From Struthidea cinerea (Eukaryota > Chordata > Aves > Passeriformes > Corcoracidae): a stretch of 64,000 nucleotides of DNA. Made by a program: the position numbers and the translations under genes. Below are positions 23,601 through 38,600 of this stretch, one piece after another; position 1 is the stretch's first letter; the number at the start of each line of letters is the position of its first letter. The DNA is taken from positions 849,182-913,181 of the forward strand of contig VZTI01001654.1 in NCBI GenBank assembly GCA_013397865.1. Direction: 5' to 3'. The notes beneath the pieces are model-generated. The model ran no database searches. It was not told where the DNA came from and worked only from the letters and a program-made list of their open reading frames with translations.

Positions 23601-26600
23601 AACATCAGGTGCTTTTTAGGTAAGCAAAAAAATGAGCTGGTTTTAAATTTATCCTCACAGCGTTATTAACCTCAGCTGCAGAGCTGCTGATTCACACCTG
23701 TTTATAGATCTGCCACAAGCATGCAAAAATTAAATCATGCAAGGGTGTATGCAGAGAGAAAAGAAATCCTCCCTGATCCCAATGCTTCCAACACAGGACT
23801 TCAGTACTCTCATGTCCTGAAACATTTACCTATTTCAGAACAGGAGCAGGCAGTTACTGTCTCTGTCCCCTCCTCTGTATCCTGTGCTATTGGTGTTCAC
23901 AAGATGTAGGTCAACAGCTGAAAAGCAACAGTGACCTTTCTTTTTTCTTGCTGGTTTTCATTTCCCCCTTACCGATTTATGGCTTTTGGCTGTTATAGTC
24001 TTCACCTTATCAGGGTCCCAAATAACAACATCAGCATCCGATCCTACAGCAATCCGGCCTTTTCTTGGGTACAGATTAAAGATTTTGGCAGCATTGGTGC
24101 TGGTGACAGCTACAAACTGGCTCTCATCCATCTTGCCTGTGGCCTAAAAAACAATGTGATTTGAGCAAAACATGCTTATGAAATGAGGATTTACTCTTCA
24201 GAGTACTGAAAGGTCAGGGAGATATTGGAAGGCATGGATAGAAATGGTGATGTTGCATGAAACAGAGATTGTATCGCACAGGACTTCATATACAGCTCCT
24301 TACTTGGAAGTTTCAAATAAATGAGTGTGTTGCTCCAGGCATTGCAAAGGACAGCCAAGGAAACCTTAGTGCACGATACCACCAAGGTGCTCACTTATCT
24401 GGGGTCCCTTTCTGTACACACTGAGGCCTAAGGGTGTTTTGTTACTAGTCCTAGTAATTGCCATTTAAATATTTCAACAATTTTAAAACTGAGAAACTTA
24501 CATGAGTGTTACGAGATGAAACAAAAGATCAAGATTCCAACACTTGTGGGAACACTTCTTGCAAATTAAGTCAATTCTATTATTATTATTACTGCTGGAC
24601 CTACACATCTAAGTAATATAACCAGTTAGAAAGTCCTTGCCTGGAGAAATGTCATCACCAATAGAACTTGGTATACAGTCAGTGATGGTAATTGCAACTG
24701 TAAGAACAGCATTTTGATTTCTCAGTAGAGTATTCTGGGGTCTTCCCTGGCAATGAGCAAGAACAATGTTGTAAAGAACAACAGTCCCAAGCCTTTTAAT
24801 ATTAAATAAACACTTATTTCCTGCCTGGAAAAATATAAGGTTTGCAAAGTATAAGCTACTCAGTGGTGCAGGACTGACTGTTACCACCTGTAAATCTGGT
24901 GTTGCAGCCCTTCCTGCAGTTCCTTCCCACTGGGGGAGTAACAAAAGAAAAATATCAGCATCTGGCTGTGCTTTGCTTGCTTCCCTGCTTTGCTCCTACA
25001 TGGCAGGTATCTGAAGCTGCTTCTGGGCTTGGAATCTCAATAGCTGTCCCTGAATAAAGTGTTATGAAATACAGTCTGGGAGAAGTGTTCATCAGAACAC
25101 TGTAAATACTGCCACTTCCCAGTCTGCAATGTGCATTGCGTGGTTTGCACATGGAGACAGACAATAGAGGGAGAATATCATCATGCATTAGAATCCATGG
25201 AACCATCAAAAAATTCCTGACTTATACTGGCACTCCACTGCAAAGTATGCCAGTATGAATTATGTGCAACGCTCTCCTTCAAAGCATTTTATCATTTAGC
25301 CTCAGGCTTGGCTGCCATCCATTTGTAATTTTTCAAAAACGATGAGACACTTCCCAAATTCAAACAATCCATTCATCACGTTTATATGAGGTCCACTTCA
25401 AAACCATTAAATTGCTCCAGATACCACATCTCTCAGAAGCTTCCACTCTGACACAAACGGAAAATAGAGCAGTGGAGTCTGGGAAGCCTCAGGTCTAATA
25501 AAACACAATACTGTTACAATGTCAGAAGTGAAACACAGCCCTGAGTTTAAAAAACTGAAAGAGGTTTTTGAAATAAACAATTCACCTCACAGTAGCATTC
25601 TCTCAGGGAATTCTCAGAGATATATCAGAAAGTCACTTAAGCAATGGCCAAGAGTCTCTTGGCTTTCATTATTCAGCCAACACTCCATTTTCTTTTCGTC
25701 TATAAAAGTAAGTAATTACTTACTACAGCCTTGTCCCAGACAACAGTCATCCTTTCCTCAATTCCATTGACCCCTTCGGGAATCATAGTGAAGTTGTCCT
25801 TTCCAATGGCTTTCTGGGCAGTGCTATAGGGGCAATGTCCACTTCCCGTCACCTGCAGGTCCCCACTGTGGAGTTAACACACAGAAGGTTTAGACCAGGC
25901 ATCACCAAGGTGACCTTGGTCTCAGACAGGCTGTGAATGGACCTTTCAAGCCTACACACCAGAGGCACAGGCTGTAAATCATTCCAGCAGCCTTTCCACG
26001 TTGGCTACAGATCACTGAGAGCAACAATGGCACTGGACATCTCCACTTTCCCCCAGGAGCACCCTGCACTCCTGGATTACAGCCCCCTCCAGTTCCAGGC
26101 TGCTTATCAACAGAGATCAGGCAAAAGCCCACTAACCAGGACAAAGGATTACTCCAGGATTAAGGAAATGATAGGAAGCTTGTATGAAATGTCTGCCACT
26201 CTAAAGATAAATTAATTCACAACCACCTTAGAAAATAACGGCAAATTTCACAACGCAAAGTCACGACCTTCAAACATGTTCCCCTGCATTTCTCTCCTGC
26301 ACACGTATCTTTCCTGCAAAACTTACATAAATACTTCTCATCTGACCTTCCAAAACAGAACCAAGAAAATAAAAAAAAGCAAGTTTTTTATCAGGTACCT
26401 TTCTAATTAAACAACAAAAGGCATAGTGCAAGTCAAACACGTGCTCTGGACTTATCTGACTTAAGGGTCTTACACAGAAAAAGGCATGGATAAAAATGAA
26501 AAAAGAGCTACCATTTAATAATGCTTTTATTTAAGAAGTTGGGTTTTTCAGCCTAGAGAAATTTTTTTTTTGCAGAGAGCAGAACTGGATCACAGCTGCT

Positions 26601-29600
26601 CCCAGGAATAGGGAGGAAGAACATAATCAATATGCAGAATCTTGCAAAAATAGAAAGACAAAAAAGAAGGTTCGCCAATATCCACAAGATATGTGATTTT
26701 TTTTAGCTCTTAAGCTTATAGGAGGCAAGCACATTAGAACTCAGTATAATTTCTCTTCCATCACTCTATAAGGGTGATGTCCCCAAGAGCCTGTCATCCT
26801 TTCCTTTAACCAATAATGTAAATTCCAGCTCTGAAAAAACTGAATTATTCTGGTCCACAAATCTAGATCAAGCAAGCTCACAAATAGCCAAGTACAGAAG
26901 AAAAAAGTGTCATACATGAGTAATTCTAATGCCATTTTTTGGGCTGCCAGCCCTAATGACTGCTGACAGAGAAGAGTCCTTGGCCTCTTTTCTGCTTCTT
27001 CACCATGCTCACAAGCCATCCATCCAGTTTTTAGCAGAAGCCAAACCCATGAATTCAGTACAGAAAAGGCCGCGATGCTTTAGCTACTCCTGATTATTAA
27101 CAACTGCCTGGTGTTACTCCAAAGGATTAAGCCAATTTCATCAGTTAAACATTCATTTACTTTAACATAACAATAAAGTCAGAAGGTTGCAATGTCATTT
27201 CTTCCTTTTTGATGCTCTTCTAATCAGCAAAGCTTCCTGTGGCCTCTCTCTTTCTGCTCTCTGATTGATATAACCATGAAAACCTGGCTGTCACAGCCAG
27301 GCCCTGTATCACTGCCCACTTCCCAGAGGTTATGCTGTGCTTTTAACACCACACTACTAATTCCTGCACCTGAAAGATAAGAAAGACTTGCTTTCTTAAC
27401 TCCATATTCCTGCTCCTCTGACATTAATCACATCATTGCCATGAACTGCACTCCCCAGTCAAATCAATAGAAGACTTCTGAAACTGAAGTGTGTCACTTG
27501 AGAGCTGCCCAACACCTCCTGGTTAACCCCACGGGCACTCCTACTGCCTGGACATGCTCTACTGTCAAACGGGGGATAAGCATCACATCAACTAAAGAAT
27601 GAGAGACAGGAAGGGATCATCACGAACTAAATGCCAGATCAATATCTTGTCATCTTATTCTTCCCCTTAAACAAGGCTTTCATGGCAAGTTGCATCTTCT
27701 GTGTAGCACCGAGATCTCACATTTCTGATTCACGAGAGATGGCACATCACAGCTGCAGTAATGCAGCAGCACACCATGGAAGATCAAAGCTAACTCAGGT
27801 TCATGGCCCATGGATGACACAAGGACCAAATCTCATGAGGCAAATTCAATCTGCAAATCCCATGAGACATGATGGGGTTTTACGCATTCAGCTTTTCAGT
27901 GGAAAATCAACGCTTCCTGTGGAAAAGAGCACAAGCAGTATGCTGCGTGCTTGCAGAGGAAGGATGTTGTAAGGATTTTTTAATGAATGTAAAATATTGG
28001 TATCCAAATCAGCAGTGCAATAGAAACGTGAAATACTGTCTTTACCATCATCCTTGCATAAAATTCCCCGCAAATGCAGAGCAGACTGATAAAATATATG
28101 GTTCCTTTTTTAGTTTCACAGTATAGATTTAAAGTATTAAAACTGAAAGCAGGCTAAGCTGCTGTCATTTAAGATCTTTAAGCCACTAGGAAAATAAAAG
28201 CCATTTTTGCATGCTTGGAGAAAATGAAAACTTCTGTAAGTCCTCAGTTTGTCTTTCGGATGTTAGTTTTAAAAAATCATTATTTGGCTTCCAATTCTAA
28301 AAATGTTCTTGCTATTTTAGCTAACCTGCTTTGACCCACATGCTATTATTTTGGGACTCTCTTCTAGAAAGCATATAAAGGCACTCTAACAGAGTAAAGA
28401 GTCAAACATTTTGATACACATTTACATGTGCTGGCTAAGAGCCTTACCCTCACACAGTGAGCTTCACCCTTTACAGTGCTGATAGTGATGAATCAGACCA
28501 AGAAAGTAATTTTTTCTAGGTCCTTGTTTGGAGCAAAAAGCTCATTTATGGAAAACCCTTTTTGCCATCAGACTGTCAGAAGAGAACAAACTGCTGCATA
28601 TTCTTACCAGAGCCACATGTAACTCAGAGCTCAACTGCAGCATCTTTAGAGCAGTTGAGTTAAAGCCTGGGTGGGCTGCACAGCCTGACCCACTGTGTGC
28701 AAGGGGAGATGTGGCACTGACTGATGGCATCTTCCTGTCACATGTGTGTGGTGTGTGCCCACCCACCTCCCAGGCAGCTGCTCTAAGGATGGGCACTCCC
28801 AAGGTTCAAATTCCACTGCTCTGTCTAGAGCACTGGAAACCCCAGAAAGGAGAGGCAGCAGGTGAGGTGGGTGCCACCACAGGAAGGTAAATAAGGATTT
28901 GAATGGTAAGTTGAGTTCCTCACTCCAGCCCTAGCAATCTATCCTGGTGGGGCTTCAGCTGTGAATTTCTATATCATTTCAGAGCAGATGGTCTTTTGCT
29001 TCAGCTGAAGAAGACCCACAGTTGGCTACAAGCAGGAAATACTTTCAGAGATGGGTTTACAGTCTGGATTTCTGGCAAGGCATTGCTGGTATCTTCTTTT
29101 CTATATGAGAAAGACACTTCTTCCTCTGCTGTCCACATTCCTTTCACCTATCTAGTGATTAAACTCTCCCTGCCAACCTGAAGGCAGTCAGCTCACATCC
29201 CTGGCCTGTCAAGTGATGGCCTTCAGTCTCCAGCTGTCTCCACCCAAGTCCCTGACAGTGTCCTTTGTGATCCACTCTGGCCTCTTTCTCCTGACATACC
29301 TGCTCTACATGTACCACTTATCTTCGCCGTCTTCCAGCTGGAGCCCATGAAGACACAAGGCAAGCTAAAAATAACAAGGCTGCAAGATCTGGACACAAGT
29401 AAACTTGTATGATTTTGTCCCTCCCAGATGAAGGCAAACTACCAAGTCAGAAGTTTTCAATATGCAGGAGATAAACCAATGGAACTCTGCTACAAACACA
29501 AGTTAGTTTAGGACAAGCCAATTTTCAGAAGAACTCACAGCTGAGAGCCCTGCACCAGCTTTGACATAAATTGCCCCAAGAAATTGCTCTTGGTTCTAGG

Positions 29601-32600
29601 TATCTCTGCATTCAGGAATAGCCCTCATTGCAGGAGCTGTGCTTGTCAAATATGACTGGGGCTTAAAACTGAGTCCATTCTCAAAGATGGGTTTATCCAC
29701 CAGGCTGTTGCTTATACTGGACAATGGGGATGCCATCCCATCATATATCAACAATTCAGCTAAAGAAAACCGAGAACTAGGGAGGAAGCCAGTTTGAAGT
29801 CCTGACAATCTAGTTGTACAACTAGGCATCACTTGAAAAGCAGAAAGAAAAATTATTAATTCCTCAATAGCCTCTCTGTCAAGCCAACCGGCAACTGGAG
29901 TGTCCATGACTGCTCACTTGATTGACATCCTAAGCATGAGGATACAACTATCCCTGGTTTTCTCTTTCCCTTCTCTGCTGTTTCCTGTATGAGACTGGTC
30001 TAAAGGAAACCAGGCAGATCCCTAGACACTTCATCCCATGTGGCTTTTGCACTTGCCTTGCCATCAGCCTGAAAAAAAAAAAATGAAGTCTTACCATGCT
30101 AAGAGCGAATTTAAGTAGTCTGGAGTGGTAGGGTCAGGGCTCAGAGGTGGTGAGGTCACAAAAGCTGCAGCCTTGGCCCAGTTTTTGCTCCAGTAATGTG
30201 TCCCATCTGTCCCCAAGCTGGCAGTGATCGGCTCTCCAAAAACAAGAGGACCTTGGAGAAAGCAAGGATATTCAGGAACTAATTACAACCCACTCTCTCT
30301 TCAGCACATGACACTACTTGCTGCATGCAGCCATGTATAATTCACGCATTGCTACATGGCTAGTGCAGCTCCCAGCAAATTAAACAGCCCTGGCTTTGTC
30401 TGTATGATAAAAAATTAATCAGGAGTCTCTCTGAGCTCTACATGCTTTTGATCAGCCTATTTACAAACCTTTCTTTCTAATCCAGAAGGAGACAGTTCAG
30501 ACCCGCTTTTAATTTGTACTGTTTTAATCACAGCCACGTTCTCTCTGTTGCTCCAATTCGGAGTGCACTGGATGGTGGATCACTTCAGCAGACAGATGCC
30601 TTTTTACTACTCCCAGGATGGGCACAGCACCAGCAGATAGCAGCATATGGTCCCCAGCAGCACACTCCAAGTCTCCAAGAATACAAATACCAAGACAATA
30701 ATTTGCTCTTTGGCTTTTCCATATTGCTCATGAGCTTTGTAGTCCCAGCCAGCAGAACAGCCCTGACTTGCAAACATAACTTTGGAAGCAGCTGCCTTCA
30801 GGCTCACGAGGCCCTTTTGGGTGCTTTGTAACCTGGATCCCACCATGGCCCCAGCAAGCAGAGCCAACCTGCAGTGCACATCAGAGGGTGTCAGCTTCCA
30901 GCAGCAAGGCCAGGAGAGAGCTCCAAGCATCTCTAACAGCAGTGTCACTGTCCGAGCCACATCTCAGAGTGTGACAACCTGAAGTACTGGCATGGAGGAT
31001 GTGCTAGATCCCATTAGGAATTAAGTATCTCCCTCCCATGAACAGAGATAAAGCAGTCTAAAGGTAAAATAAAAGGGAAAACAATATAGAGAAGAGTTAC
31101 AATTCAGTCTTCAAGAGGACAGCTCCTCAGCTTAAAAATATAAAGGGATTTCCCCTCATCCTTCCCAGCCATAAATATTTAGTCTGTGATGGTGCTACCA
31201 TTCTTTGGTAACATCTCCCTATAGCCTGTCGTTTAGGTCAAGATGTACAGGTTTTTTCATTGAGCTTCTATTCAACAAAAAAATGAGTTTGGGGGAGCAA
31301 AGGAAGTCACTTACCTCTCTTCCTGGCCAGTGCAATGATATCAGCTGCACTCTTGCTCATCACCTTGGTGATGTACACTGGGCAGTTTATTCGACTGGCA
31401 ATCGTGATGGCACGGAAAACTGCTTCTGCTTCAAGCTGAGCAAAACAAGGAGGGAAAATTTAACTGCAAAAGCAGTCTGAAGAAAAAATGAACTGGAGGA
31501 CTAAGCCATATTTCTAACTTCTCAACAACAACTCTTCAGGGGTTGATTTTGCATTTTCCATAGAGAGAGACACAGTGCTGGGAAAGAGGGAGCTAACCCA
31601 ACCTCAAACACTTGGCATCAGCAGTAACCACAGCCAGGCTGTACTCACTAGCAGGGTACAGCTGCCCCAGCACAAACACAGCTCCCTGGCTCCCTGCACC
31701 ACAGGAAAGGTCGCGTCCAAGCAGCTGGTGCAGCTCCTCCTTACCTCCCTCCCACCTTCCTGTTTCAGACTCTTACTCTCGCAGTTGGAAGGAGAACAAA
31801 GCAAGAAAACTTTGCCCCTGCACAGAGACAACCTCTGAGCTCCCTCCTGCAGCTTACCCTAATCTTTACATAATGGTGACAGTGAATGTATAGAATTCTC
31901 AAACAGCAACTTCAGCACTCTGGGCTGAATTTAGCCCATAATCCATAGAAGCCTTTGAAGCAGTGCCCAGTAAGTCCCCTCTGTCAGCAAGCATAGAGGC
32001 AATCTCCTCCCAGGGAGCCATCTGGGACGTAGGCATACAAAGCAAGCATCTTCAGATGGAGGAGCAGTGTTTCCCAGCAGCTCTGGAGAGTCCTTTCCCC
32101 AGCCATCACTTTTATACCAGATCCTTCCCAGATGGACTCACAGTATTGGCATTTTAATACCAAAAACCCTGTTGTAACTGAAAATAGTGACTCAGTGGTA
32201 CAGAAATTTCTGTGCAAGAGTTTTGCTAGAAAAGTTGAGCAACTTCGGCCTTCCAAAATCTCATGGCTTAATCTTTTACAGTTTTGTAAAATATTTTTCC
32301 TTACATCAGACTGCTTCAGGTTGTCCTAGGACTTGTATCAAAACATTTTCTCTGGAAACCCCAAATGCACCTTTAGAAGAGCAGGGAAGGAGGCAGAGCC
32401 TCTGTACCTCAGCACTAGAGCTGAGCAAAATTCATTTCTGGAAACTGCAAATGCAGATTTTCCTTAGGCCCTTATTCTCATTAAAAGGAAACAATCCTTT
32501 TAGAATAATTTTAGTAGAAGTTGAACAGCAAAATGAAGAAGTACATAAACAGTTCAATAGAAGAATGTGTCCAATTAAGCTGATTCCTTTTGCCTTGGGG

Positions 32601-35600
32601 AGAAGTTAAATAAAGATCTGCAAACCACAAACATCTCTTCAAGTTCAGTCTCAAATCCCCAGGACCGCGTCTCTTTAGTCTTCTAGGAAAGCAGTCACTT
32701 CCCACTACCGCCCTCCACATCCCATTAACAGTCTGAGCTGTGTACATTAAGGGACAGTCTCATGTCTCCACATTCTCCTTGTCATTAAATAAACCCTTTC
32801 CAGATGCCTGAGATGATCCACACCAGACCCCAGATTTTATTATAAGGGAGTTGCATAAAATGAGCTGCCTCACAGCATCTTTCCATTCTCACGTATTTGC
32901 ATCTCTACAGCCTGCATTTCTGACACCAATATATCTGCCAGCATCAAAGCAGATCTATGCGTGGGTGTATGCATATGCACGGTATAGATGTGCACATGCA
33001 TCTCATAGGAGGTTTTCAGCCAAAGCGTTTTAATAAATGCAGTTACTCTGACGCCTAACCCTCAAGCTGCACTGCTGATTTTTAGCCTGATAAGCCCATT
33101 TTTTTGTCACCACAAATCAAAACACAAAGGTCACACTTAAAAACTACATGGACACCTGTGTGCAGGGCAGCAGGAGCTGCGACTCTCGAATGTACAAGGA
33201 CGTGTTTATCCCTGGACTAAGGGAATGTACCTGCTGCAGCATCCAAATGGCTTTTCAGGCAAACAAACAAGTTGAAAGGACATGGACTTTTCAGACTTTG
33301 AATAATACTGGAAGAGGCAGTGGGAGAAGCAGACTGCTGCCTTCCCTGATGCACCCGTCCATCATCTGCACATGGAGAAGCCAAGCACCGACACTACGTG
33401 TTTGACAAAACACTTCCACAAATGACAAAATGAGTGAAGTCTCTTACCTCTTCTGGTCTGCTCAGGGCGTGTCCCTCAGGTCCTGTGATTCCCATCTCCA
33501 GAATATGCTTTTGCTCCTGCAATGTAAGAGATAAATGCTGACTCAGCTCCAGGATGAGACCCTTGCAGCCGGTGTGCTCAGGGAGATGAACAGCCACATG
33601 GTCTGACTGCCCCTTTTAGTGTCAGTGTAAACGCAACTGCAAAAGCCACTGAACGCTGAAAACACTGGCTCTAAACTGGTCCCACACCACACCAGCACAG
33701 CCAGCACTGGTCTCTGCTGTGTGACTGAGCATATTTGTGCCCCAAGCCGTCGGGCTGCATCATCGGAAACCTCCTCTGCCCTCCAGACAGTCCTACTTGA
33801 CACCACGACACCAGCCCAGGGAATGGGCTTCAACCAATACACTAAACAGTAATTATGGGTACTTCCGGCCTGCCATTCCTTATTTACTTGCTCAAGTTCC
33901 TCTCTGGTTGCAGTCCACAAAGCACTTTCTCAAACTTTTAGCATTGCTGACACTTTCAGTTTTCTGTAACACTTTATTCCGACACAGTGAATCAGTAAAA
34001 TTACGATTTTATAAATCAAAACAGTGCCCTCCAGTTGCAAGGGCACCGTGTCCCCATCAAAAAGCCCATCTCAGGACCAATGAGGGTTTGTCAGAAAAAA
34101 TTCTGTGCTATCCAGCTTCATAGCAGTGAGATAATTTATTTTTAAATAGACAGAAAGCTTCACTTAAGTCCAAGTAGTAGTATTGGAATAAATTTCCCTT
34201 TTTGCTGAAACTGGTGTTCAACCCCTTTTCATCTCAGGTGGGTCCAGGCCTGACAGCAGAGCAGGAGTGGAACCAGAGCTGCTGCTGTACCTCTGGCCCT
34301 GGCCTGCCCTGCCTGCAGGGCTCTAACGAGCCCAGCTCAACGATGTAATGGCTCTGTGACACAGACAAACGTCCCCTAGGGACCAGGATGAAGTTACTGA
34401 ACATATTTGAATGTGTCAACTAATAAATATCTGATCCCAGGTCCCTGAGGGTGAAAAGCTCATACATTACCAACATATTCCAGTAAAACTGAACAAGTTA
34501 ACATTCATATATACTTTAGCCTTCGCTGCAATCAATCAAGGCTGAAGAGGCATTAACAGGAACATATTCATCTGACTGTGTAAGAACATTTTGGTTAGAA
34601 AAACATAAGGTTTCATAGGTATTCTTAAAAACAGCTGTGCTGGATCATTAATGCACCAGCTCTGAGCAGTTCCAGTTAAAGACTTCAGATAATTAAAATA
34701 CAGCAATAAAATGAAGTTACAACCATATAAAAATAGCAAGTTGACACAGAATAGATAAACAAAGTAGGACAGACTTGCATCTTGAAGGAAGTAATAAAAT
34801 CAGATCATATGATAAATTACCCGCTGTAAGAGGACTTGATAGTGCTAATAAACTAGAATATTTGTTTGACAAGATCAAATTTGTATTTTCACACAGGACA
34901 GTCCTACAAAACCTATGTGCAGGCAGCTTTCTTTTCACTACCCAAATAATTCTTCTAAATAAAAGCATAGAGAAAGACTGATTTTATGAAACATGGCAAT
35001 GGTGAACAAATATGTTGATGTATAACAAAATTTACATTTATTTACTACTTCCTCTTTTCCTAATAATATTTCTCTCCTGTTTGTTCATATTTGCTGGCTT
35101 TATATTAAGGCTGATCAGAGAAAAATGTAACTGAAATAGATTTCTATCAAAAATGCAATTCCATGGGCATGCCTTGATTTTAATGGGCAATGTATCAAAA
35201 CACCACAGGTGCCATTTGATTTGTTTTATTTTGCCATTCCTACAGTAATATTGACTTAACCATGCTTATTATTAGTCATTTTAATTCTACTGGATATTTT
35301 ATGTTGTATTAAAACTATAAATTATGTATTTAATAGTTTTTATTCATGCTAAACTTCACGAGAAATCAGCTATTTTCCTCTTTTGAATTCAAATGAGGGT
35401 TGTCACCTAGTTTTAGTGGGGGAAGGACATGACTGCCCTGTATGTGCCTGCTGACTCCTTACTAGTAACTTTTGATCCCAGTGGTTATTTTGGCCAAACT
35501 CAAAAGCAAAAGGCAGATCTCAAAGGGGGTAAATTCTAACCAGGCAGATGGAGATGTGTTTTTCCCACAGCGGAAAAAACAAAATACACCCAAGGCAAGA

Positions 35601-38600
35601 GTTCTTACACACTGCCCAACCACTTAAACATTCCCTTGAGGTTCTCCCTTAGCCATGAGACAAGGTGGGTTGCCTTGTCCAGATCTCAAAGACAGCTTTA
35701 GCTGCTGTAATTTCCTTGTCAGCTCTGCAGCCCAGTCCTTAGCAGATAAGACAGCAGATAAGCAGCTCAGCAGATAAATCAGATGGCTCACTCAGAGCCT
35801 CACCAACCTAAGAGGGGCCCGATGCACGTACGAGGGATCAGAGGAGTGAGACATCTCTGCAACACCCTTCAAAGATTCATCTGTCACAAATGTAGCATCA
35901 TAGTAACACCCACCCAAACCTGCCCCTTCTGTTTTACAGGGGAATCCTGGCCTCTGAAAGACCAGTGGGAGGTTTGCTATTAACTGCTGTCCTTGGGTTG
36001 CCTCTTTCCATGTTTCCATGTGTTGTGGCACCGATCAGAGCATGGCACAGTCCAGTAGGACAGCAGCTCCCAGGGCACCTGACCTGCAAGGACTGCACTG
36101 GAGATCCAGGATGCTTTAATGGAACATTCTGACCTTGAGCCCAGCTTTCTGTTTCTGAGATGCCTCTTCTAAGAGCATGGATTACACTTAAAAAGGTATT
36201 TCTGAAATGTCTACAAGATCACAGTAGTTCTTACTCTCAAACTTCAGAGATTTATAAGAATATTCTCAAAAATAAATAGGTCTGTGAGCTTTAATACCCG
36301 CTCCAAACTCACTGTGTTGCTTATGCTGATAACTGCAGCAAAAGATGTTCATATAAAGCTTTCAGATCCACTTTTTGTACCCAAAATCTGTGAACAAGGC
36401 TTTACATTGTTCTGCTTCACTTGTATCTGCTGGATTCAGAAGAAATCTTCTTGCTTCCTTCTGCCCTCCTTATCTAGTCCTCATCTACTGCCAAGGCAAG
36501 GAGCTGCCTGGATCATTGCCCTATCTCAAGGATGCTCTGCCAATTAATGCAAAAGGGCCTCCATTCTCTCATCCCAGGCTTTATACCAGCAGTGTGCAGG
36601 GCATCAGGCTCAATTAAGGCTCTTTCCGAGGAGTTCCCTTCTTCCTATCCATTCTCTGACTGGCCTATTTTACTTCTCCTCCCTTGTATCTATCATCTCA
36701 CGTAGTGAAGCAAAAATGACGGTTCACTCACCTGAGCTATCAAGTCTCCATTTTCAGCATGGACCAGGATAACAGCCCCAAGACTCTTTAGAAAGGTAAA
36801 GGCTTCATAAAGCTGCAGGTAGTACAAAGAAGGAAACACTGCTGAATAAGGAAAACACATTACTTAACACTCAGACCTCCCTGTTCACCTCAATTTTGTA
36901 CCTTCTACACTGCTAATTATATCGGTGAATAGCAAATGATCTCTTTTCTACACAGAACCTGAGCTTCACTGATGGGCGTTGACTCACCCACCCCTGTACA
37001 CACCAGCTGCACCAAGATAGGGTCGACAGCCCCGAGCAGGGCTGGATTTCCCTGGGACAGAGTCTGCCCCAGCCCCTGCACTGCAGGGCCACCTCACCAT
37101 GCCCTCCCACACAGGCCTACGTTTAGTGACCCTCTTTTCTGTAGTTTTAGCAAATGTAAAATAGAATTATTGCCGTGTACTACAAACACTTTTAGTATGG
37201 CTAGAACATCTCTTTTCTGAAGTGCAGACATTTTGCACCATCTTCTTAGAGCAGTCATTGTTGAGCTTTCACCAACATCTTTAATTCTGCAATTAGAAGC
37301 TGCAATGCTTTCTCTAGAGCATCCCTGGGTTTTTAATTGCTTTCTAAGATTCAACACCCATCCAAAAAGAAGGGCAATTGTTGATCCCGTTGCTTTTACT
37401 GGTAATTTCTGAGCACACATCTACTGAAATACAGTTTCCTTTGCAAAAGGTATTCAGCTTACGTGTCCCTTTTTTAAACCAGACTTCAGTAACATGGGAG
37501 CCCAGTTTTCAAGCACAGATTAAATATTGAAGACATAGGTTCTTCAGTGTCTACTTTTGCACTAGGGCACTTCAGGCAGCATTGAATGGGCTGCAACACA
37601 CAGCTTGTAACATGGACATTTAAACAAGGTAACAGCCATTAGTCCAGCCACACATTAAACATTTTGATGTATTCCTCTTGGCAATTCCAACAGGGAGTTG
37701 AATTTAACAGGCACTGCCTCTCAGAGAATATTTATAAATTATTATGTTTAAAATTCCAATTAAAACCACATGTATTGGAAGTGTAACAACAGTTATTAAA
37801 GAGACCAAGAGCTGTAGCTCTGGGAATAAGTAAGAAAGAAACATTTTCTCAACTGAATAAGCAAACATTATTATTACTAACAGATGCCATTGTCCATTTA
37901 CAGTGGCCTGATATGTATGAATAGGAAAGCTGAAGAGTCTGGAATCTGTAATGAGCTCTGGACAAACAAGCTCATTGTTATCTCCAGCCCTAATGAGAAA
38001 AGGCCACCTCCCCCAAAGAGCAACTCCATTTAGCTGCTTACAGCAATCAAGAAACTCTTGAAACCTCAGAACTGCCGCTGCCTCGAGTGCTTCATCTTTT
38101 TCTCCCTCTCTGACCTAGAGTCCTCGAAAGGTATTGCAAAATAAAATGAGGGAAATCCTGAGCAGAGCTGAGTGGCTGCAATGTTTGGGAGACACCAGAA
38201 GATCTCTGCAGAAGGGGAATGTCATACACTTGAAGAAACACATGCAGGTGTTCTACACAGCTCAGCGCTGACCCTCCAGAGAGTAGGTCACCACTGCACA
38301 TTTCTCCCATTGCCAATCAGGCCAGTGAGAATGTTTCTCTGGGATTCAACCTCAGCAACTCCTCAAGTGTTGGGAGATGAGAAAAGAGAGGACAGATCAC
38401 AGCAATGAAAAGCATTCAGAGCAATACCTGGCTGTCGGACATTTGGTAGAGATCTTTGTACGCCATGTAGACTTGAAAAGAGTTCACACCTGTTCCAAGA
38501 CAAAATTCAAAGGTGTTGCCATGTAAGTGTATTCTTAAATTGTATTTAAACAAAAACTTCAGGAAAAGGAAGTAATAGAGTATGTCTGGACTAGGCTTTT